Assembly: GCA_014529385.2 (NCBI GenBank)
Contig: CM043953.1
Location: forward strand, 86,456,342-86,520,341
Reading direction: 5' to 3'
Length of the DNA: 64,000 nucleotides
DNA from: Adiantum capillus-veneris
Lineage: Eukaryota; Streptophyta; Polypodiopsida; Polypodiales; Pteridaceae
Below, in pieces: positions 1-10,472 of the stretch; positions within the stretch are counted from its first letter, which is position 1; the number at the start of each line of letters is the position of its first letter. The notes beneath the pieces are model-generated. The model was not told the origin of the DNA. It searched no databases and worked only from the letters and a program-made list of their open reading frames with translations. The position numbers were made by a program, and so were the translations under genes.

Positions 1-99
1 GATGTATACTTTTATGCATCAACTTGTGTCTAAAGAAACAATTAATCTACCTTGCAATACAATTAATCTACTTACATTAAGTAACTAATCTACTTGCAA

Positions 100-1409
100 T
101 AAGCATAACATGCACTTTGTGGAAAGTATTAACTATCCCAAACCTCAGTCCCAAGACCTCAAACACCTTCGAAGGTGGAGAGAGCTAGCAAGGAATGAGG
201 GTAGGGAAGAGGAAGAAGAAGTATTCCATAGGAGAAAGAAATAATTCCTCACTTATCATCATTCTTCTTGCTTGGCATACATAATAGCATAGTAATGAAG
301 ATGGAGAAGATGGAAAGCTTAAGCATTGAAGCATAGCTCTTGGTTGGATTTGCATTCCATAGCCAAGAGTGTTGGTGTAGGCTCTCAACTTCTCAAGGAG
401 CTTGGAGAAGGAGATGGAGCTCTTGCACCTTGCCTAGCACACAATGAGAGTGTTTGTGAGTGTGCGTGGGTGACTATACCCCCTAAGCAACCCCCTAGCT
501 TGCTTGGGTCGACCCCCCCCTTGTAGCTCATGCTTGAAGCTCATTGGACCCCTCCAGGCCTAGCCAATCATAAGCAGGAGGCATTACAAGCAGCAAGGGT
601 AGCCTTGAGACAAGTGTCTCCCTTTCCCCTTTGAGAGAGAGGACTTGATAAATGCAAAATAAATTAATTAAATCCCCTAAATTATCATTGGACCCCTTGG
701 GTGGCCAACCAATAGGCTTTAGGCACACCATGAGGGCAACATGAGGAGGAACTTGACAAGTGTCCCTTTTGCTTTTTTTGTAACATGCATGCCTTGTGTG
801 AGTGTGTGGGTATTCTCTCATCCCCCCTCATGTAGGGCTCGCCCCCTCCTTGTAGGGATTGAATCTTTGACTTTTTGACACCTCAACCCCTCATGCATAG
901 GCCCAGTTCCCACCACAAGCTTGGCCCTTAAGCACTTTAAGCTTGGGCTGGGTTCTCACCTCAAGTGCAACCCTAACATCTCAAGCATGTCAAGCACCTC
1001 AAGCATCTCAATCATTAAGCACCTCAAGCATCTCAATCATTAAGCACCTCAAGCACCTCAAGCACCTTAGTCATCAAGCATGACAAGCAGGACAAGCACC
1101 TCGAGCTGGGTCGGGTTCCCGCGCCTCAAGCTCAACCCTAGCTTACCTAAGGTCAAAGGACTTTTACACACATTATTGGAGGTCTTCAATGAAGCTAACC
1201 CTAAGGTCTTATGCTCCATTGGTTAACCTTGCTCTTTGATAGACCATCTCTCATTTGGGCTCCTTTACCATTGGTCCCGTGTTGAGATAGATCTATAAGC
1301 ACATGTCTATATCTTAACCCTTGTTCCCGTTAATTCTCCCACATTAAGTGATCAGTGTAATATGAGAAAATCATTTGGGTTGGTTAGATGTTAGTTTTTA
1401 TGACAGCAC
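100..1409 (+). repeat. CCAAT-hairpin repeat, diverged copy A
   Basis: This stretch aligns by eye, with gaps, to 61430-63447. Shared landmarks are 'cccaagacctca', 'gctcttggttggatttgcat', 'ccaagagt..tggtgtagg', paired ATTGGACC/CCAAT motifs (542-570 and 688-717) and a terminal block ending in TTATGACA near 1402. The paired motifs could fold as short hairpins. No protein of recognisable family is encoded. The end in CA after a conserved block would suit an LTR end, but no primer site follows. I read it as an old copy of a dispersed non-coding repeat. Confidence 0.6.
991..1110. repeat. Minisatellite of CAAGCACCT-like units
   Basis: Degenerate tandem units of 'caagcacct' and 'caagcatct'. They include two direct copies of a roughly 25-bp unit (aagcacctcaagcatctcaatcatt-like) between about 1017 and 1066. 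The array lies inside the diverged CCAAT-hairpin repeat and has no counterpart in the copies near 62 kb, so it expanded locally. Confidence 0.6.
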
Positions 1410-1968
1410 CTTTTACACCACCACCCTGCCATGACCTGTTGTAGTGCTTACCTCGCTGTCTTTGTTGTAGCCCATGCCCTGTAATGTGCAGCGGAAGTGA
1501 ATGATGGTGAATGCTCAGGATGAGTGCTTAGTGTGTACTCAAGGTTCCCTTTACTGAAGAGGAAAGAGAGCCCCCCTTTACTTCATGAGAGATTGTGCAA
1601 TAGACCAAAACAAGAGAATGCAAACTGTGGGTGAAAGTGATGTGAGTGGTAGAGAGAGAGAGGAGATCGACACTATATGGGGTCCCAAACCTCCCTCCAA
1701 GGGCCCCCCTCTCTATTGCTAGAGAGTTATTTGCTTTAGATTGCACAAATGCTGATACGATGGTTCTAGATGCTGAGATGCTTAACGGGAACTTCGGTAG
1801 ATATGAGGTACTGTGAGGCAAAATGCTGAGATCTGAAAACGGTAAGGATGATGACCAAATCTGAAAATGCTGGTGATGCAGAGGGATCTGTGACTACGAT
1901 GGCTAACCTAAACCCTAGGAGTAGGAGTTACAGCTTTTCCACATGCACATAGGGTTAGATGTACACGT
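1410..1968. other. No recognisable gene
   Basis: Only short ORFs without family resemblance. A CT/GA-rich stretch is present around 1650. Nothing else is supportable. Confidence 0.5.
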
Positions 1969-2672
1969 TGTTGGGCAAAAAATAAAGTGGGACACTTCTA
2001 TAGCTTTATAGCCCAAGAGCGTTAAAAATTCAACTTCAGCACCAAAAAGTATAACAAAACCACTTTTAGTAAACCCCAACCAAAAGGCCTATGCTCCCTT
2101 GGGAATTTACAAGCACACGCCGACCCAAAGGACCATAGCACATAGGATCAAAACCTTGTCAAAGCACGGATTTACAACACACGCCGACCAATGCATATGA
2201 AGACAAGGGCCTCCCCTTTCACAATTAAACATCACAAACCCACAAATTCAACATCAATTCCACAATTCACAGATACATGCCCTCCCAATCTGTCTGCACA
2301 CAATTTGCCACTAGGCTGCCATAGCCATAACCCTACAGAGAACTAGTCGTACCCTGAAGAGCACAAGTCCAATTGGGACGCTTTAAAAAGCTTGAAAAAT
2401 GACTGGCGAGAAAGCTGAAGATGACCAAAATTGAATCTACACGCCGCTATATGCAAAATTGACGCGAACAAAGAGCTGTCCCAGTACGACTACACGTAGA
2501 GAAGGCAAGGCGAGGACAAAAACTGCATCAGAAACCATCAAGGAGACACAACGAGCTAAAACCTACAAATTTCTGGACTTTTGAAGAACTTTTTTAAGTT
2601 TGTACATGAGTTTTATTTACATACAAGTCTCGCTTAAAAAGCTCACTAACGGGCACATACAGTAACCCAACA
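1969..2672. mobile_element. 704-bp segment with inverted termini TGTTGGG/CCCAACA
   Basis: The segment starts with TGTTGGG and ends with the reverse complement CCCAACA, as a solo LTR would (TG...CA). It contains two partial direct repeats around 'cacacgccgacc' (about 2116 and 2181). The flanks (acgt and gttga) do not form a clear 5-bp duplication, so a solo LTR and a small TIR element both remain possible. Confidence 0.3.
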
Positions 2673-3232
2673 GTTGACGCTATGCTAGTGACTTGCCCTG
2701 CATGTTCCCACACACCCTTTTAACATCGGGCGTCATGTCCATATATACAAATTTATAAAAAATAAGGTGTCGAAAGTGCGCCCAATATAGTTTGCCACAC
2801 CCCAGTCTGCTAGATCATTCATGATCAGCAACAAAAAAGAGATCATGTAAACCGCATGAGAGAATCTTTATTTCATCCTCACCCTTAGCCATCAGTCATC
2901 AACCTTGCAATATACTTCTTCAACCTATAGCTGATGAGCACGCGAAGATGTGCAGGCCTTGAGGCTTGAAGCGGAGGCACTGTGCTGCAGAAGGGAAGCG
3001 CTAGCAGAACGAAGAGGAAGAGAGAGAGAGCTCACGTTTTTGGGAAAAACTCAATAAGTGAGTTTTGGGTTTTCCCACTTTTATTATAAGTGACCTTTAA
3101 GAAATGTGTCCAGGTTCATATTTGTCCAGGTTCAATATGAACCTGGACAAAGTATAAAAATGTACAAAAAGGGGTTATTTAGGCCTTTAACCCACCAACC
3201 TCCCACTTAAAGGCATAAATGACGCCTTTAAG
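2673..3232 (-). mobile_element. Probable copia 3' LTR region and polypurine tract
   Basis: This lies immediately downstream (minus sense) of a copia RNase H stop codon. A purine run, AAGTGGGAGG on the minus strand (3199-3208), fits a polypurine tract, with an LTR running leftward from about 3198. A perfect 14-bp inverted repeat with a 3-nt loop sits at 3121-3151. The left limit of the LTR is not determinable. Confidence 0.4.
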
Positions 3233-3469
3233 TTAACCAACTCCCACCAACTGTATGCAATGCTCATGTTGAGCCTTAGCAAGACTCTTGGTGAGAACAT
3301 CTGCAGGGTTATCCTGTGTATGGATCTTAGTCAAGCTGACTAGACCATCTTCCAATACCTGTTGTATGAAGTGGTACCGCACATCTATGTGTTTGGTACG
3401 CGCATGAAACATGGCATTTTTGGCTAAATAGACAGCACTCTGGCTATCACAATCCAACACGAGTGTATG
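3233..3469 (-). pseudogene. Ty1/copia RNase H C-terminus, truncated
   Basis: The minus-strand reading gives the hallmark end of copia pol: DCDSQSAVYLAKN, then ARTKHIDVRYHFI, then KIHTQDNPADVLTKSL. This is the RNase H domain that degrades the RNA of the RNA:DNA hybrid during reverse transcription. It stops at 3233-3235. The upstream part of the polyprotein is missing: at 3469/3470 the sequence changes abruptly into the LTR of family G. That makes this a truncated remnant and marks a deletion or rearrangement junction. Confidence 0.85.
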
Positions 3470-3707
3470 CTCGCCATCGAGAGTGGGGCCTTCGGAGGAG
3501 GGTTTTACATCTCTGGTGTCGTATTCTCTTCTCTCTCTGTCTCATGCACTTCCATTCACTGTGTCCATTCACTTTTTTTTGTGTCCATTGCACTCTCTCA
3601 CTAAAGGAACGGAAGGCTCTCCCTTCCGTAAGTAAAAGGAACCCTTGAGCACAGTTCAGAGCACTCATCTTGAGCAAAGTTCAACATTCATTCCGCTGCA
3701 CCTTACA
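3470..3707 (+). repeat. Family G 5' LTR fragment (copy 2)
   Basis: Matches the end of the 3' LTR at 26738-26976 and, more distantly, 9131-9368 and 13589-13826. It ends in ...CACCTTACA and is followed by the primer site. The block 'cttcggaggaggg' and the terminal 'cattccgctgcacct' are conserved in all four LTR ends. Confidence 0.85.
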
Positions 3708-3708
3708 T

Positions 3709-3720
3709 TGGTATCAGAGC
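3709..3720 (+). promoter_or_regulatory. Primer binding site (tRNA-iMet)
   Basis: TGGTATCAGAGC, the standard plant complement to the 3' end of initiator tRNA-Met, one base after the LTR end. This is where minus-strand cDNA synthesis starts. Confidence 0.9.
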
Positions 3721-4059
3721 TTTGGCAGTGTTCTGTATCACTCAAGGAAAGAACCACATAATTTTTTTTTGCTTGTTGAGGTCGCAAGTAACCCGAGTCC
3801 TCTTGGGCGTGTCGATTCCTAATCGTGTTTTTGAAGAGTGACAGGAAGCCCAAGAAAGAAGGGCTTGTCCAGCCTCCCCTTGTTTCTCTTTTCACTCATT
3901 GAGAGAGAACCGTGCACTTGGCGGCCGGCCAATCGACATGAGGTGGGAAAAAGCAACCTTGGTGTGAGCACAAGGCCGCCAAGGGGTGCGCCCGCAGGAA
4001 AGAGAAGAGCTCGGGTGAAGAGAAGATCCTTCTCTAGCACAGATTACAAGCGAAAGATA

Positions 4060-4212
4060 ACCACAGGAATCTCAAGAACCGCAAGAATTCAAGACCCTCA
4101 AGAACCCCAAGAACCTCAAGACTCAAGACCCTCAAGAACTCAAGAAACAAAACCCCCAAGAACCCAAGTTCCTTGTGAACTTAAGAACCCAAGACCACAA
4201 GAACCCACGACT
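4060..4212 (+). repeat. CAAGAACCC minisatellite in the leader
   Basis: Degenerate units of 'caagaaccc' or 'caagaccct' fill the untranslated leader just before the gag ATG. A shorter, diverged version is present in copy 1 (about 9726-9790), so the array has expanded in copy 2. Confidence 0.6.
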
Positions 4213-4219
4213 TCAGTGG

Positions 4220-4552
4220 ATGGTCATCACTCAAAGCGGAATGGATACTTCGCTTGGAGGTGATGAGCATGAGAGAGGCGAAGAAGAATTTTTCCCACCA
4301 GGAGGTCTTTCCGACCCTCCCCCTTCCCCATCCACACCAAGGATTGCACTAACTCCTATGGAGGAGTTGAAGCAGTTGTTTATGGAAAGAAAGTTAGAAC
4401 GCGAAGAAAGAGAAGCAAAAGGAAAGGCCTACGAAGGAACAATGGCAGCCATAGATCGTGACTACGAAGAAAGCGTGTCAGCCATAGAGCGTAAGTACGA
4501 CTTGGAAGCCAAAGAGAGTCAAGCCAAATTGGATCGCGAGAACAACGAAAGA
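4220..4552 (+). pseudogene. Family G gag N-terminus (copy 2), interrupted
   Basis: Starts at an ATG equivalent to that of copy 1 at 9803 and encodes a GDEHERG..E acidic start, a Pro/Ser stretch (PPPSPSTP) and a highly charged helix of the kind that forms coiled coils. The reading frame runs into the gypsy insertion at 4553 and resumes in frame after the target duplication at 24542. Soon after that, at about 24653, it jumps to sequence equivalent to 11567 of copy 1. The Gag core, zinc knuckle and protease of this copy are therefore deleted. Confidence 0.8.
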
Positions 4553-5045
4553 TGGAATTGGAGCTGATCTCTTGAGATAGCTAATTCCAGTGTTAGAAGA
4601 TTTCAGCTATTGGTGATGTATTAGTTCAGACAGTAGACTGGACAAAGGAACAGAAACTGAACTGGAATACATCTACTGGAATAAGAACCAGACTAAGTAC
4701 TGAGAATGATATTCAGATTCAGATTCAGAGTACTGAGTACAGAGTAAGTATAACTGGAATATACTACTGTAATTGGAATTACAGATAAAGGATTACAAAG
4801 GAGATGATGTGGCTTATGAACAAAAGGATGAACAGAGTACAGCCGACAACAACTATCAATGATTGACAACCCGAGTACAATTGCCAATAAATGCCAACCA
4901 AAACGCTAACTTGATTACAATGTAATGGACCCTATTTATATGCCTTTGGTTTACCATGGTAATTACCGTAGTAATTACTGACTGATTCACTGTCCATCTC
5001 ACAAGAGAGCGTTCCCACCTAGTGAAACTGTCTCAACCGTCTACA
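4553..5045 (-). repeat. Element 2 LTR (3' LTR in element sense)
   Basis: Starts TGGAATTGGAGCTGATC and ends CCGTCTACA on the plus strand, so the minus-sense LTR is TGTAGACGG...CCAATTCCA. It is nearly identical to 24038-24536. It includes short 'gattcagattcag' repeats around 4711 and AT-rich 'taattaccgtagtaatta' near 4960. Confidence 0.93.
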
Positions 5046-5058
5046 TCCTTCCCTCCTT
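5046..5058 (-). promoter_or_regulatory. Polypurine tract of element 2
   Basis: AAGGAGGGAAGGA on the minus strand directly abuts the LTR start TGTAGACGG. Position and composition fit the plus-strand primer of reverse transcription. Confidence 0.85.
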
Positions 5059-5059
5059 G

Positions 5060-7770
5060 AATTTTGACAAGATTCCAAAATTTCTGAAAAATTCCCCCGT
5101 CTGATTCGAGTTTGAAGATAAAAAATCCACCGTCTGATTCTGATTCTGATTCTGGAGATCGGACTTGACCAATGATAGAGAGCCAGCTGGAAAGGTCAGT
5201 GTAGAGCTCTCGTCATTACAGACTGATATCAACCTTCCAGCTAAGAAGGAAAAGCCTCCGACTGAATTCTGAGATGGAACTACCCAATATGCTTCCACTA
5301 AACCAGCTTCCGTTTACCCTTTGGCCTGGTTGGCGTCTGAGAAGTCTCAATGCCAGCATTCTCCTTCTGAATGAATCTGTAAATGGCCTCCTGCTCAAGC
5401 TGATCCCGCCTTTCCGTGGTCATCTCCACTTCATAAGACGTAAGAGAATGATAGGTTTTGGTGACAGGATCATAGAGCGTGCGTCTGCCTTTGGTGATCC
5501 TAGTTCTGGCCAGCTTGTGACAATGCGAAGCTGTATGGATCCATCCTTCAGGGAGGCTGATTGGTTTTGACCCGAGTTTCAAAAGGAATCTCAACCATCT
5601 CTCTATACTGTGGTGCTAGGCCTGACTTAGCTGCAATATCCTTTTCAGGCAATTTAGAGGACTCAACAATAAGTTGCAGCAATTGATTGGTGATCTTGGT
5701 GAGGCCTTTGATCTGAATCTTCCACTGACTCATACACAGTCGGATCCTCTACATCTCCTGTTTCAGCTCTTGAATATCATTGAGTTGGAGAGCATCATTG
5801 AACAGTGTTTGCCAAGTTTTCCATTCCACAGTCGATCGCTCATACCAATCCTGGAGTTCATCAATAATCTTGAAATATGTAAGGCGATCGACTGGTTCTG
5901 GATGTTGAGAGTAAAGTACTGGAAAAAATCTTGGCAATTTTGTCTCTCTTGGTGGTGGTGGTAAGGCATACAAGAGAACTGGTGAATCAGGCACAAATTC
6001 TAAGAAATTGAGAACAGCCTCGTTCTCTTACTGCATCATTTTTCTGGTTGCTCTCACCAATTGAAACAGTTTCCGGAGAGCAGTTGCATGTTCTCCGACG
6101 GACATTCTGGTCTGAGGTCCTTCGCTTGTGGCTGTCTGATCTTCAAGAATGGCCCGCACCTTTTGATCCAAAACTCGTCGAGCAATTTGCATCTGCCCCA
6201 AAACCTCTTTCAACTGATCCCTGACATCCTTCATACATTTGTATGTTGGCCTGTTTCCCAGCAGAAGTTCTAATTCGAGAGCTAGAGAGCGACAATCTAC
6301 AGTAGACTGTCTTTGCAAATGTGGATTGGTCACTCTCTCTTCAGCACTGATTATTCATTCAGGTACCCGTTCCAACAACTGGACTGTGTTGGGATGCGCA
6401 GGTAAATGGCAGGTCTCTTATCATGAAAAGCAACTGATTTCCAGTGCTCCACCATTTCCCTGGCTCCGACATACAATCGTTGAAAGCGTTCCAGATCAGA
6501 TAGGAGATCATCATCCTCCAGATATTGCCTGGTTATGGGAGCCTGCTGATGTCTCAATCTCCTGTTTAATGTGATGAGCTGTAATGAATTCTGCTCTTCA
6601 GCTGTGCTGGTCCTTCAACCATAACTTTACTTTTCCCTTTATTCTCCCTACTATGCTGGGACTGGTTTGTTGGCTGATTCCCAGTGTGACTGGGTCGTCG
6701 TTCTTCTAGCTGCTGAGTGCCTGACTTCTGCCCTTCATTCTGGTATGGCTGGTCTGGCTATGACTGACTTCCTTCAGTTGGCCCTGTGCCACCAGTACCA
6801 GGTCCTGGAGGTGGAGATGGAGACGAGGCATCATCATCATCATTAGTATGCCCTTCGTCTTGGTCATCCTCCTCCTTATCAGCTTCTCCTTCCTTATCTT
6901 CTTCTGCTTCTTCCAGGAAATTCTGTTGTTCAATATAATCCAGAATTGCTTGATTTGCCAGAGCATTATTATATTCAACAACTTTGTCCTGCAAGTCACT
7001 CTGCATAGTCTCCATAAGAGACTTCAAGTTCTCCAGATCAAAGACAGCATCGCTTGCTGGATTTAAAATTTCAGCCAAGTTATTATAAATATCTGTCAGT
7101 GAGAGAAGACTTCAGAGCTGTATGACAAAGCAGCAAGGAATTGAAGTCAACTCTCTTCATTTTGAGCATCGTTTCAGCCCGATCTGCAGCTCTTTGTGCT
7201 TCATCTCTTTCTTCCTTCACAATCTGCATAGCAGACTCCGCCCTAGCTAGCTTGCTTTCCAATAGCTTAATAGACCTCTCTGAATGAGCTTCAAGTAGCT
7301 TGTGGCCCAGATTCTGGTTGTCTCGCGCTTCCTTCAGCTTCTCAATCTGGCCTTCAGCTCCCTTCAGTTAAGCTTTAACCTTATTCAGTTCTTCCTCTGA
7401 CCCTGCACCATCCAGCATCTGTCCCATACAGTTGACAATAGTGTTCCATGAGGACTAGATGAGGACTGAACATCCGTCATTGACCGTTGCTGGGTCAGAA
7501 TCAGTGGGCTCATACACTGTAACAGGAGCCATATAGGGTAAGGTAGCATAATCAATTTTTGTAGGAAGAGACGTCCTTTAAGTGGATGGGTCTGCAGCTG
7601 CTGCAACCTGTCCCTCTTTATCAAGTGCAGAGCTTCTTCATTGTTTGGGATAGAGACACCACCCAGTAGGGTTGGAGATGCTAGATCTTTGCCCTTATCC
7701 AGTTGACCTTTGCCCTTACCCAACTATTCTGCTGCCTTTTCAAAGGTAGTTGCTTTTGCCTGGTCCATAG
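5060..7770 (-). pseudogene. Element 2 accessory ORF, C-terminal half
   Basis: A chain of minus-strand open segments in shifting frames (7723-7385, 7078-6758, 6557-6351, 6333-6028, 5994-5749, 5733-5548, 5594-5298) reads as one decayed protein. It has a Glu/Asp-rich stretch at 6780-6910, a Ser/Pro tract, and several amphipathic helical segments such as 6028-6333. The C-terminal piece has KGRRTLYD followed by basic residues. It continues the protein interrupted by the hAT at 17107. The element at 37-41 kb has a comparable ORF (short similarity GKKGLCYD). I do not recognise a catalytic motif. An accessory structural protein is possible but unproven. Confidence 0.6.
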
Positions 7771-8071
7771 TAGTCTCATACGGTCCCGTAAGTTTTGTAC
7801 GCGTACGATGATGTGCGGTACTAAACGAACTAAAAAAATTTATGATGTACGATGACGTTATGTACGTTCAAATTTAAAAAAACAAATAATTCTCAACTCT
7901 AAGGGCCTAAGGCTTAGGCCTTAATACTTACTTATAAAAACTTGACATTTTTATAGATTACAAGTTAGTAGTTACAAATTACAATACTACAATGTAAAGA
8001 GTCAAGACTCAAAGACTAAAGAGAATGAGCATTACATAAACCAAAATGATCATTGAAATTTGATAAGTAAA

Positions 8072-8170
8072 GACCAAGTGGCAAGGGCTACAAAGTACTC
8101 AAAAAGTGGCAAGGGATACAAAAAAGTGGAGGACCAAGTGGCAAGGGCTACAAAGTACTCAAAAAGTGGA
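8072..8170. repeat. 60-bp tandem duplication in the hAT 3' region
   Basis: The block beginning 'gaccaagtggcaagggc' occurs at 8072 and again at 8132, with a shorter partial copy between. Family G copy 1 inserted exactly at the end of the second unit. Confidence 0.85.
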
Positions 8171-9368
8171 TGTCACGTGACACATCCCAACCCTATGTGT
8201 CCGTGGACATGCTATACCACAGCAGGGTTCAGTCAGTCCAATCAGTTTAGATTAGCAGTGATCTGGCGCTTTTGTGAGTCTATTCGTAGACCGTGCATGC
8301 CGAGTCACTTAGCATAGATGCATATCCTCCGGTTGCATGATCATCGGAATTCCCATCAGAATCCATTAGCATCAGTTAGGGGAATTTTCCAATGCATTTA
8401 GCCTATTTTCCTATTTATTGGGATTTTCACTTATTATTTTTAAGTGACTTTCCTACAAAAGTAGGTCAGGCAATTTTGCTAAGTTAATATATAAGCAAAC
8501 CAAAGTTCACACTTTCTGGCAGAAGAGGCAGCAGGAGCTTCCCGCTCAACAGGCAACTTCTCAGCAGTACCCCCCTTTATGACCCATCGCCATCCACCTC
8601 CCATGCCTGGCGTTTCCTCCCACAGTCCCTAGATCCAACATCGCCAACAACCAACCTTGCCTGGCGTTTTTACCACATGCAGATCAGCCCCATCATAGCA
8701 AGTCACTTCAGCGTTTTCTCATCAAGCACTAACGCTAGACATTGCTGCCCATCCCAGCGTTTTTGCCAGTAGATCATCAGCGATTTCAGCCCTCTAGACC
8801 AGCGTTTTTCAGCAGGTGTTCCTCATCATTGGCAGCGTTTTCAGCAGGTGCAGATCTGCCCTAAAACGCAGCTCAGCAGGTACAAAGCATCAGCGTTTTC
8901 ATCTGCAGCATGAACCCCGAAGGAAGAGATCATTTTCAGCCATAACCACAGCAAGAAAACAGTCATTTTCAGCCTCGAAACAGCCACCGAATTCAGACAT
9001 TAGAAGCCTACAGATTTCAGCCATCGAGTCGCCGTCGTCATCACCGTCGTCGTCATCGGCATAGTCCCATTGCATCAGTCCATAGCATACGCATTGTACA
9101 CCTTTGTGCAATCAAAGTAGACCACTCTCACCGACGAGAGTGGGGCCTTCGGAGGAGGGTTTTACAAACCTCTCGGTGTCATATCTCTTCTCTCTCCTTC
9201 TCTCAGTCTCATTCATTTGCACGCACAATATCCACTCACTTTGTTCGTGATCATAGCACTCTCCACAAGACGGAAAGCTCTCCCTTTCCCTAAGAACTAA
9301 AAGGAACCTTGAGCAGTAAAGATCACTAATCTTGAGAAAATACAACATTCATTCCGCTGCACCTAACA
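8171..9368 (+). repeat. Family G copy 1, 5' LTR
   Basis: Begins TGTCACGTGACA and ends CACCTAACA. It has a TATATAAG box at 8488-8495 and about six dispersed AGCGTTTT motifs between 8640 and 8910. A stem CCACTCTC/GAGAGTGG follows near 9121. It differs from the 3' LTR by scattered substitutions and two short deletions around 13396 and 13500. Confidence 0.95.
8488..8495 (+). promoter_or_regulatory. TATA box in the family G LTR
   Basis: TATATAAG is conserved at equivalent places in all three full-length LTRs (also 12965-12972 and 26059-26066) despite divergence around it. Transcription would start about 25-35 bp downstream, defining the U3/R boundary. Confidence 0.6.
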
Positions 9369-9369
9369 T

Positions 9370-9381
9370 TGGTATCAGAGC
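9370..9381 (+). promoter_or_regulatory. Primer binding site (tRNA-iMet), copy 1
   Basis: TGGTATCAGAGC one base after the LTR end at 9368. Confidence 0.92.
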
Positions 9382-9802
9382 TTTGGAAGTGTTCTACATT
9401 ACTCAAGGGAAGAACCACAAGAACCACAAGAATTTTTTTTGCTTGTTGCGATCGCACGAACCCAAGTTTACTTGGGCGTGGCGATTCCTAATCGTGTTTT
9501 GTTGAAGAGTGACAGGAATCCCAAGAAAGAAGGGCTTGTCCAGCCTCCCCTTGTGTCTCTTTTCACTCATTGAGAGCGGACCGTGCACTTAGCGGCCGGC
9601 CAATGGACGTGAGGTGGAAAAAAGCAACCTTGGTGTGAGCGCAAGGCCGCCAAGGGGTGCGCCCGCAGAAAGGAGTAGAACTCGGGTGAAGAGAAGATCC
9701 TTCTCGAACGCGATTTGCAAGCAAAAGAACCCAAGATTCTCACGAATCAAGGACCTCAAGAACCAAGTTCCTCACGAGCTTAAGACCCCAAGATCATAGT
9801 GC

Positions 9803-10472
9803 ATGGTCGTCACCCGAAGCCGCATGGATACTTTGCCTTCAGGTGATGAGCATGAGAGAGGCGACGAAGGATTCTCCCCACCAGGAGGTTCTTCCAACCC
9901 TGCCCCATCGCCATCTACGCCAGACCTTATGGAGGCAATGATGAAGCAAATGATGGCCATGATGAATCGACAAGACGATAAGCGCCTTGCTCAAGAGCGT
10001 GAGCGCATTGCTCTTGCCGCAAAACAAGAAGAAAATCGACTTGCTTTTGAACGCGAGCTCGATGAACGCGAGGCTCAAAGGGAGATTCGTCATCAAGAGT
10101 TTATTTCCCACATCCTAGCCTCGAAGACCAAACCACCCAAAGATCGTGGAAGTTCGTCAAGTGGCGCAAGCCACGACGCGGATTCCAACCATCCAGTTAT
10201 AGAAAAGTTGACCTTCAGTAAGTATGACGGTAAGATGGATGCTACAGTGATTCATTCTTGGTTGCATCAATTTAATGCTTATCTTGCGACAACTAAGAAG
10301 ACAAGCAACAGCAAAGTTTTGACGGCAGCTATGTACCTTGCCGGTGATGCCATTAATTGGTACCACGCATGGCAAGAGGCACAGCTAGCCGCGCACCTAG
10401 AGGCAGCCGACGATTTCACGCCCCTCTCTTTTAGTTGGGCTGATTTCCAAAACAAAGCTCAAGGCGCGGTTT
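9803..10472 (+). pseudogene. Family G gag, first frame
   Basis: The ATG at 9803 opens a protein starting MVVTRSRMDT with an acidic GDEHERGDEG segment, a Pro/Ser stretch and a Met/Gln/Glu-rich predicted coiled coil (about residues 40-110). The beginning of a retrotransposon Gag core follows (YDGKMDATVIHSWLHQF, then AAMYLAGDAINWYHAW). The continuation of the core is in the next frame from 10473, so a single-base shift separates them near 10468. Without another intact copy I cannot tell a mutation from programmed frameshifting; a mutation is more likely. Gag would form the particle that packages element RNA. Confidence 0.85.

Larger units (their letters stand above)
3470..4552 (+). mobile_element. 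Family G LTR element, copy 2, 5' portion
   Basis: This is the left part of a gag-only LTR retrotransposon. It has the last about 238 bp of an LTR, an initiator-Met primer site, a leader and the start of gag, and is then broken by the 20-kb gypsy insertion. The right part resumes at 24537 after the duplicated AAAGA. The LTR end is about 95% identical by eye to 26738-26976. The first about 1 kb of the 5' LTR is absent, replaced by copia sequence. Confidence 0.85.

Noticed and set aside
3709-3720. TGGTATCAGAGC as part of a tRNA gene
   Set aside because: It is only the 3' complement of tRNA-iMet at an LTR end. No cloverleaf is encoded around 3709 or 9370.
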